A stretch of DNA of 64,000 nucleotides, from the NCBI GenBank assembly GCA_907165135.1, contig OU015568.1, forward strand, positions 15,077,208-15,141,207, read 5' to 3'. This DNA is from Oikopleura dioica (Eukaryota > Chordata > Appendicularia > Copelata > Oikopleuridae). The notes beneath the pieces were generated by a model. The model saw only the letters and a list, made by a program, of their open reading frames with translations. It was not told the DNA's origin and did no database searches. This document shows positions 45,827 to 59,427 of this stretch, in pieces (position 1 is the first letter of the stretch; every line of letters begins with the position of its first letter). The position numbers were made by a program, and so were the translations under genes.

Positions 45827-47552
45827 TGAAAAAACTGGTTTTGTGAAAATTTCTCTAAAGAGCATTTACGATTGACAAAGCTGTCTAGCTCGCTCATGAA
45901 GATAACGAGCTTTATTTTGCCTTACGGCCGCGTTTTCTCACCAAATATGCGGTTTTAAAATTCCATTGTAAATGCTCGCGATCGCGTTTTATCTCTCAAA
46001 TTATAAGTGCCCGCCGTGCTTTATCAGGGGTCCGTCTTTTAGACTCAGCATATAAGAAATAACTGCAGGATAAAGCGGGAAAAGTATACCGTAGTACAGA
46101 ACGCTTGGAATATTTTTATACATCTAGCGAGACCAAATGGAAGGCATCTTGCCAGGCCTACTTGTGTCTGTAGTAAATGTCAATTCCGAGTGCAGAGGAT
46201 TATCTGAGGAATTTTATCATGATCAAATTGGCAATCGTTCGTAAAGTCGGGCATCTCAGATGCCGCATCTGGAAGATTTTATCTCCGAGCTATCTTACGG
46301 TACATCCTACTTAAAAAGACAGTGCTCCACTCAGGTGGAGGATTTCTTAACTTGTGCAGGATGCGACTCATCATTCGAGTTGCATCTGAAATATAACGTT
46401 AGCAGTGAAGGTCAAACCAAAGGTCCCGGAAGGATTTTGTATCCATGATTGTATCCGCACCGTCCTACTTGCCTGGAAACTTGAAGCAATCTGGGAGATA
46501 TGAGCCATCATTAGGATACCGTTGACGTTATAGAGAGGTCAGTCACCAGCCTTGCGATTTTGTCAGGCCGACAGTTTCGGCTTCTGTTCATTCGCAGATG
46601 CCGCATGACATGATTAGGAGAGCTAGAATCTTTTCAGTTTTAGGTAGCTTTCAGCAGATTTATCATTTCGTTTTTGCAAATTCAAGGCGATATTCAAGCA
46701 GGAAAGCCCAGCTGAGGATAAAGATAAGGCTAAAGGTCATTAAGGGTGGTGGAATCCATTCGTACGTGCTTGTTCTGATTCTCTGATGTATGCAGAAGTG
46801 GTGATAGCACCGCCGCGGGTGCTCTCGGCTTGTTATCCTGGGCCAATTGCTTCCCTCCGCGGGGTAATGAACTTGCCTCTGAAGAACTTTCCGTCCTCGA
46901 CGGCATGTGGATGCAATCAGTCTCTGTCCAGCACTCCTGCCTCTCAGAACTCCTTCTTTTTCTTCCCTTTTTTCTTCCTCCACCAAAGGCTTCAAAATGA
47001 GCGGTATGAACAAACAAAAACCATCGTTGATGCTTCTAAGTTTTCTTTTTCGAGAGAAATAGAAGAGAATAAAGAGATTTTCATTTTCATATAGAATGTC
47101 AGTCATATTCACTGTTATTATCCACCAACGACTTGGACGCTTTCTGCGGTCAATAAATAATTTCATGGTCGATAAAAAAACGCCCTTATTTTGCGGTAAA
47201 ACAGTTCCATTTGTCGATTGTTACTGTTGATAAAGGGCGGTTTTATAAGGCGACATGGGTTGATTGGTTTCCGGTGCAAAATTTTTTTTACCTTATCTGA
47301 ATTCAGGGAGCCCTCCAATCACGTCGGCTTTAGTGGCTGATAAACCAAGTGGAGTTGGCTCCAAGCGGAGTTAGCGCATTCTGACTTCAAGGTTGTAAAC
47401 TGGCGCCCCGTCTAAATATAAGCGACCGGTACCACTTCCATTCCACAAGCGTAATCAAACAAAGCAAAAAAAAAGAGAGAAAAAGCGTTCTTGCAATTTT
47501 CTTCAACTAAAAAATTAACACACAGCCTTTTCGACCAAAACCTAAAAACAAC
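45827..47552. other. Intergenic; degraded unassigned sequence and UGP2 promoter region
   Basis: 46130-47000 is less AT-rich, with short open stretches on both strands broken by stops. It looks like a decayed transposon or pseudogene but I cannot assign it. 47410-47425 contains TATAAG about 130 bp before the UGP2 ATG, a plausible TATA element. Confidence 0.35.
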
Positions 47553-51062
<3,510 letters not shown>

Positions 51063-51918
51063 AAGCGCTCCCTGCCCCGACATTTCTCCCTCTGGTGAAA
51101 TCAAGGAAGACTCACCTGACTTTTTTTATAACATGAAAGAAAATTTAGGTGAAACTTACTTGAAGCTATTTTCTAATTCGTGAAGCTCCCAATTTGAAAT
51201 TGTTGGAGTTTCACTCGTATCAGTTCTATACCGTTAGTGCCAAAAACACCTTTCCCTGTCCTGTTTGTTGATGTCTGACTCTTAGTATATATTTTATTTA
51301 ATATTAGTTAAGTTAATAATTACACAATCTGTCGAAAAACCAAAAGTGCAATAGTCTAATCTCAGTTATACTATTAGTCACTCTCAACTCTGTTTTCTTC
51401 TATGCAACTGTTGCCTAAATATATTTTAAAATAACGACGACGATTTCGTGTGTTTTATTTTATTGCGAAAATTCTCAGAGGTCAGAAGAAGTAGAGCTTG
51501 CGTAAAGAACTAGGCAGAATCCAAGATGAGGCATCAGAAGCCACCCTCCGTTGGCAATGAAGAGCAGCAGTGCGCAGCAGAGAAAGTAGAGTTTGCATTC
51601 TTCTGAAGGCAAAATTCGATCAAGCATTTTTTATGAGTTCTCTTGTGGTCTCTTTGAGTGTTTTTGTTTTGATTTATTCTTGCGAGCCCCCCGCCCCTTA
51701 TGTAAGAGAAAAACAGATGTCTTGAGATTGAATTGGATCTGAAGGGCGCTAGAACTGATTGATAACACCTGTTGTTTACAGATGATTTGATGAAATCGAG
51801 ATTTTTTAAGAGATTCGTTCAAAGATTGTAAAAGATCGAACCAGTGGTAATTCAAAAATGTAAAAAGTAAGTGTTGTTTTAGATTTTGTTTATTCCAGAA
51901 GAATGAGTAATGAATATT
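51063..51918. other. UGP2 3' flank and convergent intergenic region
   Basis: AATATT/ATTTAT-rich UTR-like sequence to about 51440, then AT-rich DNA. No gene seen. Confidence 0.4.
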
Positions 51919-52389
51919 TCAGAAGAGAGATCGTTTAGCTTTTTTGACAGCAGTATTTTCATTGTCTTCCGATTTTCGTTTTCGCCCTTGTTGATTTTCT
52001 TCGACTTGCGGGATGTTTTCACCGATGACAGTGTAAGGCGGGGTGAGGGGAGAATTAGGCCATTCAAACGAAACTGAAGATGAAGCATATGTCGACGGCG
52101 ACGCTGGAGGCGACTCCATCGGTGCTTTTCTAGGAGAAGATGTGGCAAAGGGGGGCATGTCTGGTTCAATCACTTCGAAGCTGTTGAACTCAACGCTTTC
52201 CAAGGATTCATTTGCGTTGTTGTCCTGAGGATCGTACTCAGCAGGAAAAGATTCATCAAAAAGAAACTCATTCTTGATGTCGTATTCTTCTTCTCCAGGA
52301 GCAAGATGATCTTGAGTGGAAATGAAGGGTTGGTAATCTTCTTCGTCGAAAGTTGTGAATCGTGGGACGATTTGATCGCTAGAAGACAT
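51919..52389 (-). CDS. Acidic, disordered nuclear protein candidate, single exon
   Basis: A 156-residue ORF from ATG 52389 to a stop at 51919. The N-terminal two thirds are rich in Asp, Glu, Pro and Ser (DEEDYQPFISTQDHLAPGEE). The C-terminus has two basic clusters, GRKRKSEDN and VKKAKRSLF, matching a bipartite nuclear localisation signal. That layout suggests a transcription coactivator-like or chromatin-associated protein, but no family is recognised. No introns are apparent. Confidence 0.6.
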   Translation of the reverse strand: MSSSDQIVPRFTTFDEEDYQPFISTQDHLAPGEEEYDIKNEFLFDESFPAEYDPQDNNANESLESVEFNSFEVIEPDMPPFATSSPRKAPMESPPASPSTYASSSVSFEWPNSPLTPPYTVIGENIPQVEENQQGRKRKSEDNENTAVKKAKRSLF

Positions 52390-52718
52390 TCTTTTCTCGT
52401 TTTTGTCAATTTATGATGAAAATAATTTCAACTGAGCTTTTATTCTAGGAAACAGCTGAAGGAAATCGAGGTATTTTTTCGGCGGCGCATGTTCAATGCG
52501 GCAGTAATCGAATAATGGCTTTCTTTGATGATGCGAAATTGATGCTTCAAAGAGGAAATAATTTTTATTTCTAGTATCGACAGTTCCGAAAATATTAAAT
52601 TGACCAGGCTCATTTTAGTTTTTATCTGAGTAAGTTCAACATCACTGCGCGGATTTGAGTAAACAGACGATCAGAAGAATGCGCTCGGAGCAGCGCAGAA
52701 TTCATCCTCCAAAAAGAG
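52390..52718. promoter_or_regulatory. Divergent upstream region
   Basis: Shared 5' region of the disordered-protein gene (-) and the nucleoside transporter (+). No gene and no distinct core promoter motif seen. Confidence 0.35.
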
Positions 52719-54519
52719 ATGGAAAACAAAGGATTCAGCGACGGCGAAAGTGAAAAAAGAGAAAGCCTGGCTTCTCGACCGAGCAAAGAAATCGGACAGC
52801 TTTCGAGAACAACAATTTTTCTCGAAGCTCATCGTGACTCGAAGACATCTGCTGCTTCAAATGATTCAAAAGTCATCTCGATTGTCAGGAGCATCAAATC
52901 TTCGCATACCGTTGCTTCGGGAAAACCAAGGCTTGTTCTGGACACGCAGTTGTACTTTTGCTTGATGTTTTTGGGAGCTTTGAGTCTGCTCCCTTTTCAG
53001 GCATAAATTTACGCTGATTTCAAGAAAATCTAATTTTATGCTAGTTTATGGCAGTTCCAGAAGTCTACTGGCAGCGAATGCTTTACGAAGGCGAGAACAT
53101 AACCGAATTCCGAGCTACGCCCTTTGATTTGACTCTCAATCCAAAGCAACACTACTGGCAAAACTGTTTGGTCTTTTTAGTCGGCCTTTCACTCACAGCT
53201 TCATCTTTTCTCGGCCTCGCACTTGGGACCAAGTTCAAGTTTGCCCGACTAATGACCTACACGAGCCACCTTGGAATTATGGCTCCTATGTTTCTTTTAG
53301 CTTCGTTAACTTGGCTCCACTTTCCATCATCCGCCTTTTTCGTCATTGCCCTCGTTGTTGTCCTCGTTATGTCCCTCGCCGGCGGGTTACTCCAACTTCT
53401 TGCGATCGAGCTTTGTTCTTACCTCCCACCGGGTTATCCGACTGGATTGATGAATGGAATGGCGCTTTCTGGAATCACAGCGGCCATCGTCAACATCATA
53501 ACTGTTTGTGCCTGTCCATCGGCGGAATCTGCTACTTTTGCGATGTTTATTGTTGGTGGCACCCTGCCGATTTTATTCAAGGTGTTCAAATATAATTTAT
53601 CAGACGCTTGAAAATATGAATATTATATATGACATATTATATAAGCTTATTATACCGTAGGTCAGTTTGTTTCGGAATCATAAAATATTCTATCATCATA
53701 TTTGAGCTATGAGCAGCAATGATACTGTATGCAAAAGTACGATCCAATCCTCTTTTTATATTCTACAAATCCAATCCTTTTTCTTATGATCAAGACATGG
53801 TCTGTGAGCGAAATTTCGACAGGATTTCGGTCTCTGGTAGCGTCTCTCAGGGTCGTTGCAATCAGAACATGATGCTGGAGATCTGTAGGCTGATGAAAAC
53901 CGACTTTTTGTGTGCATTCTTGCTGTCTACTGTCACTTACAGGTTGAACTCAATATTCAAAAAATCAAATAACGTCTACAATTTATAGCGTTTTTCCTGG
54001 ACTACTTGCACAAATTCGATCAGTTTCACAAGATCAGTGGGGAATAGACACGCATCGATTCTTCGTTCCCACAGTGACATTCTTCAGTTTCAGCTGCTCC
54101 GAGTACCTCGGCCGTTGGTTTAGCTCTTACTGTACTTTCTCCGTGACAGAAGGGCCTGTAGCGCGAGCTTGTTGGGCAGGAGCTAGAATCGCGTTTATCC
54201 CACTTTTCATGCTTTGTAACGTCGATGCGAATGGTGAATTCATTGAAGTTCTCATCAAAAATGATACAGGTAAAATATTGTAAGTAAGGGCAATAAGATG
54301 ACTTTTGAAGCGTACTGTGCTCTTGTCATCATTTTTGGCTGGAGCCATGGTTACCTAGCGAATTTGAACCTGAAGGAAACGACCGCCAGATTGAAAAAGC
54401 GTCGACGATCAGCCGAAGAAGTCAGCTACGGCAGTTTCTTTGTCTTTGCAGTTATGGATTTTGGTATTGCTGTTGGAGCAATCTTCTCGTTTTTCATCAA
54501 ATATATTGTTATTTCTTGA
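52719..54519 (+). CDS. SLC29: Equilibrative nucleoside transporter, SLC29 family
   Basis: Exons 52719-53000, 53045-53581, 53851-53942, 53989-54269 and 54311-54519 give 466 residues with about eleven hydrophobic segments. ENT landmarks: LYFCLMFLGALSLLPFQF-M-AVPEVYW in helix 1 and after; GGLLQLLAIELCSYLPPGYP and TGLMNGMALSGI in helices 4-5; SVFPGLLAQI opening the second half; EYLGRWF; RIAFIPLFMLCNVDANG; and SHGYLANLNL. It would carry nucleosides across a membrane without ion coupling. The long Ser/Lys-rich N-terminus is unusual. Intron 1 (53001-53044) starts with GC, and the join is fixed by the LLPFQ-FMAV alignment. The 53851 exon start is the least certain. Confidence 0.87.
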
Positions 54520-54757
54520 GTCACAGAGAATCTGACGAACGTAAATAAATTTCCTTGAGTGTTCATGAATAACCATTTGCGTCAAATGCTAAAATGGGAA
54601 AAGATGGAAATGGAGAATGATTAAAAATCAATTTTTATTTCTTGTAATCATCCAAAAAAATGATTTCTCGGTCACACCAAAATCGTTACAACAATGCCTC
54701 TTTTATTGATTTAAGACGAAATCGCACAAGAATTCTTGAAATTTCAATCACAGCATC

Positions 54758-55824
54758 ATGTGCGAGGCGGAAAGAAATCTTTATTTTTGGAGAGCTTTGT
54801 ACAAATTTTCCTTCAAAAGAGTCGAGGATGAAATTATCGAGTTGTCTCCAGCTAGATATCTTCTTTACGATGCGATTCTGCAGAAACAATCGACGGAGAG
54901 GATCTTTGCCGCTCTCGATTTGTACAAGAAAGTAAATAAGAAGATCGACTCGTACAGAGGAATTCGTTCGATGCTTTCTGGAGAAACAAAAGAACTTTTT
55001 GAAGAGTTCGAAGAGCTCGAAGCAGAAATCTACAATCTCAAAAACGTTCAGGATTCGACATTTGTTCTTGGTGGATATGCAGGGCTATATCTTGCCATGA
55101 ATATGCGCAATAAGCCAACGGAATACTCTCGCGAAGAAGTTGATGAGCGACTTTTCGAAGAGCTGCTTAATCTGGACATAGCCAGAGGAACTCCAGTCAG
55201 CCACTTCTTCGTTGTCGCCGCTTTGACAGTTCATCTCGATCTTCTAACAAGTCCACTTTGGAATAAATGTACGTTTTTTGATTTCTTGAGGTTTTTTAGC
55301 TAGATTCTCTTTTAGACGACATTGACTGGAGCTATTGCATTGGGCAGCACAATGTTTTTAATGCTCACCACGAGTTCATACGTTTCGTTTTGATGAGAAA
55401 CCCGTACTCAAAGGAAGACAGTTATTACGTGGTTCACAAGATGGACGATACGTTCTGCCACCTGATGGACCGCATGCTCAAATGTATTTCTCAAACAGAA
55501 GCCTGCGAGGTTGTTTCAAGACCAAATTACATGGGAATCACCTACGTTTTCTTTGCATCAAGACTGTGCTACCGCGCTACAAGAATGCTCCTCGACCGTT
55601 TTCCCGATCTTCAGTTTAATCAAAACTGTTTCTTTGGAAACACCGTTGGGCTCATTTTTACCCCTCTGATCGGCCGTATTCTAGAGCGAGGAATGAATCC
55701 TTTTATCAAGCCAAGATACAGTTGCGTAGTGCCGAATTTCAACTTCGAAATGAAAAGACTGATGTTTCAAAAATACCCCGAACTGACTTGGAAAAAATCG
55801 ACTGAAGAAAACTACTTTTGCTGA
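54758..55824 (+). CDS. Novel helical protein, possibly degenerate ankyrin-like
   Basis: Two exons (54758-55268, 55316-55824) give 355 residues. No signal peptide or membrane span. Segments such as YVFFASRLCYRATRMLLDRF followed by NTVGLIFTPLIGRILERGMN have the helix-turn-helix hydrophobic spacing of diverged ankyrin repeats, but the TPLH signature is lost, so this is only a guess. The stop (55822-55824) lies 2 nt before the next ATG in another frame. The junction TTTTGCTGAGCATG could be a trans-splice acceptor, or the two frames may be one protein split by a frameshift. Confidence 0.65.
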
Positions 55825-55826
55825 GC

Positions 55827-58048
55827 ATGCACGACATGTTCAAAAAAGAAATCAATGAGCAAGTAGACATGAAGGCGCTTGAGAAAAAATGGGTAACGGG
55901 TTATGATAGTAACGGTCAACCGATGACAGCGTTTTACACTTCTTGGTACGATATCAAAGGAAAAGAAGAGTCGCAAAACATTAAATCAATGCGATACTTC
56001 CCCGGAAAACTCATAAAGAAAGAGAACAAGCTTGGGGAAGGAGGACAAGGCTCAGTATTCGAATGTCTTTGGCATGGAAAGCCCTCAGCAGCAAAGTTCA
56101 TCAAAAGCAAAGACGTGGATTTCAAGAAGTACATCACCTCGAAAGGAAGAAAAGGCGAAAAAGACATGCGAAAATTTCTCACAAGTCAAGCATCGGAGTT
56201 CTACATCGGCCTCAACACTGAGAACCCAAATGTTCTGAAGATGTACGACTTTTTCCTCCAGCACGAAAACGGTGCGAATGAATTTGTCATCGTCAGTGAG
56301 CTCTGTGAGAAAACATTGCTGGAAGAAAAATTCTCGATGACAAATCATGTAAAATATCTCAGACAGGTTCGCTTTTTTTGCTTTTTCTTCGTTGATTTCA
56401 ATAATTGAAACTAGGTGAATGCGGCTATCAAAGCATTTGGAGAAAAGGGACTTTGTCACAGAGACATAAAACCGCAGAACATTTTGCTGAAACGAGACAA
56501 TAATGGCGTCCTCTCAGTCAGAGTTGCTGACTTTGGCTTGAGCGGTTTCTCCGGAGGAACTCCTCTTTACAATCCTCCAGAAGCGTTGACAACGTCGTAT
56601 CCCTACGCTTCAGATATTTATTCTCTTGGAATAACGGCTCTTTTTACGCTTTTTGAGACAGAGCTGGCATTCAAGCTATATCTCATGCCTGGTTAGCGAC
56701 AAAGATTGAGATTATCATCGAATTCATTTTAGGAATCGATCTTGATCTGAGTAAAAAACTGAGAAAGCAAGGAAAAGACACATGTTTGTCAGTAATTTCT
56801 CGAATGATCGCCGACGATTATAGATCTCGACCAACTGTGGACGAGATTGATCATTTCTTCAGCACGACAGAGCTGTGGAGAGTCTCTTCTAGGATCGGTC
56901 AGTAAGAGTTATCTAACGATTTCGTGTCTTGGTACACTTACTGACCAAAAAAAAACAGCGACTCTTCGAAAATCACCGCCAAAGATCTTGGCATATCCGA
57001 CGAATTGAATGAAGCCGCACTCTCATCTGTAAGAAAAAGCGACTCAATTCATGGAAACTTTATGCTTTTTAGATCGGGAGCGATATTCAGCGACGAGCAG
57101 CAAAGTACGAAGACAACCCTTTCTCTCGATTTTTCTTCTCGGAGAGAGTGACAAAAGTAACCGACTTCGAAGGAATAAATCAGCTTTCCAAGATGATAAG
57201 TCATACGATTCATGATCAGGTATATTGGTTTTATTTTTTTGTTAATATATTACACTAGGGTGATTCGTTCAAATGTTGGGCATTCGCGACAGCTAGCATG
57301 ATTCGAGCATCTCTTCGAGAAGCAATCTCTAAGTCAAAGAAGATACTCCAAGCGGAGAAGGAAACGCTTTACGAGGATATTAAGTCGATCAATCATAAGG
57401 TTGGTATTGAAGCTTTTTATCGAAATTAATCATATTCTAGCTTTTACGAACGGAGTTGATGATGAATGTCATCCCAACAAAAGTAAGCGCTAACTCCGAC
57501 GATATCCAGTCAGCGATGCTTCATCATGTAATGAGAAGACTCACTGAGCCGACATTTCTTCAGCGAGAAGGTTCATCGTTGGTCTTGCCCGATGTTTACT
57601 GAATTTTAGGAATCTACATGCTTGGAACTTTGAGACCAGTCCTCGAAAAAATGAAGAATTTCGAGGTGAAGCTTGAAATGTTTGCTCATCCGACTGATTA
57701 CGACAAATGCCCGGTTAGTTTTTCTAATTCTTGAAAATACTCAAATATTTTTTAGAAAAACTTATCGTCAATTCCACTAGTTGGCGACTTTATCCATGCG
57801 CTGGATGCCAAGAAAGTTATCGTTTGCCCTGTCAGGTAAAGACAAACTGACTGGATTAAAAATTCCTGGTGAAATTCAGAATGGGTGCATCTTCCATAAA
57901 ACACGCCATGTGCTTATTTGGATTCAACGAGAATGATGAGTTTCTGTTCAAAAATACATCAAACGAGACAAAAACAGTTGCAATCCCTCTGACTGCTACC
58001 GAACCTAGAATCGGCTTCCACATAAGCTTTCAAGAAAATTACCAATAA
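55827..58048 (+). CDS. Protein kinase fused to a papain-like cysteine peptidase domain
   Basis: Exons 55827-56366, 56415-56691, 56733-56901, 56959-57028, 57073-57219, 57259-57399, 57441-57570, 57610-57713, 57756-57835 and 57880-58048 give 608 residues, all GT-AG. Kinase (about 65-330): Gly loop [10 protein letters not shown], Lys90 in [15 protein letters not shown] at 195-202, DFG at 219-221 and DIYSLGIT; every catalytic residue is present, so an active Ser/Thr kinase is likely. After a linker comes a C1-type peptidase domain: Cys407 in [16 protein letters not shown], His561 in [10 protein letters not shown] and Asn578 in FLFKNTS, the papain triad order. No prosegment or signal peptide, so it is probably cytosolic. 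The kinase's [20 protein letters not shown] spacing recalls IRE1/RNase L kinases (inference). Confidence 0.85.
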
Positions 58049-58218
58049 ATTGCTCTCGTATGTTGATTTATCTCAGCATTATTCAGGAAGAAAGGTTGAT
58101 CACATGTTTTGAATCGTAAATTGAGTACAGACGTTTTTGAGCTTGAAAGTAAAATTCCCGCAGTCTTCAATAGAACCAACAAACTCCATTGTTTTATCAG
58201 GTGCCGGTCTCGAAAGGT

Positions 58219-59261
58219 TCAATTTTTAGAATGCTTATTTCGCCTTTCAATTAAATTAAACCTCTTCCTGATGAAATTTCGAATAGTGACGGGATAGTCC
58301 AATGACTTCCTGAAGAGATCATCGAAAATTTTATTGAGATTTCCGGTGAGTTTATTTTCCGAAGTGAATTCTTCTGGAGAATTGATGAGCGCTTGGAAGA
58401 TATTTTCAGACCTAATATTTTTCCTTCGTTATAGAATAAAAGTAAAAGAACTTACAGTTTTGTGACAATATCCAAATCAGGTTTGGGGAAATGATCTCTT
58501 CTGGAAACAAACTCCTCAAGTTCTTTTATCATTTTATCTAAGGAATTTGTTTTCAAATCTTTTAATTTCAATCCAGTGAAAACACTCAAGTTAGGTTTTT
58601 TGAAGTGCTCATTTTTAAAAAGAAACCCCTCAAATTTTTTTCTTATAGTTTCAAAGAATCCTGTTTTTAAATTTTTCGTCGATTCTTTTGGCATTTTTGG
58701 GATCTTCTGAATCTTCGAAATTCTCTGAATATCAAAAATCCCGAGCGAGTAATGTTGCAGCCATATTTTATATCGCCAGACGAGTATTTTTTCGAAAATT
58801 TCAGAAGATTCGTATAATTCCCGCTTTGATGATTTGTCATTCTTAGGAAAAGATACTTGAAGTGCGCTTTCATAGGCTTCATTACTAGCTCATCTCTTTT
58901 TTATGTGAAAAAATAAAGCCCAAAACAGACTCCTTCTGATGGATACGGGATCGAAGCATTATTTTTCACCACAGCAGTGCTAAAATTTTTTTACAATAAA
59001 TGGCTTAAAAATATTCAATAACCATGAATCATCACATGTATTCGTTTCTTCTAGCTCCCATTTTTGCAAATAATTCTTCGGGATTGTGAATGAGGTCTCT
59101 GAACAAGTTTCTTTTGTCAAAATTGAACTCCCGAGAACGTCGAAGCCTCCGATGGGTAAGATCTCTTTTGCTCCGATCATTGGTCGTTGGACACATGCAC
59201 GAGCGATTGCTGCATACAAAAATAAAACATAAAATAAATTCATATAAGAACGATTTAACAT
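58219..59261 (-). CDS. Predicted secreted protein of unknown family
   Basis: Exons 59261-59023, 58884-58456 and 58411-58219 give 286 residues. The start has a signal peptide (MNLFYVLFLYAAIARA, from an ATG 6 codons in). The mature part is Lys/Phe-rich and helical with repeated units: FEGFLFKNEHFKKPNL and LEEFVSRRDHFPKPDL are spaced about 36 residues apart and alternate with LKTGFFETI and LKTNSLDKM. Few Cys are present. Secretion is predicted from sequence; any role (for example in the larvacean house) is speculative. It converges on the kinase-protease gene, with 170 bp between the stops. Confidence 0.65.
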
Positions 59262-59427
59262 CGGTTTCTCTGATGCAATTTATTTTTGCCGCCTGCGTTG
59301 GTCTGTTCTGAATAATTGCAAAATGTCATATAAGCTCTATGAATATGAAAGTTAAGAAATTAAAGCATAAATTATGATTCATAAAAAATTGATTTTATTA
59401 AGGTCCCAAAATCAGATAGAAAATGAA

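Noticed and set aside
46260-47094. Short ORFs on both strands resembling a gene
   Set aside because: Frames are broken by stops and no domain is recognisable; a decayed repeat is more likely.
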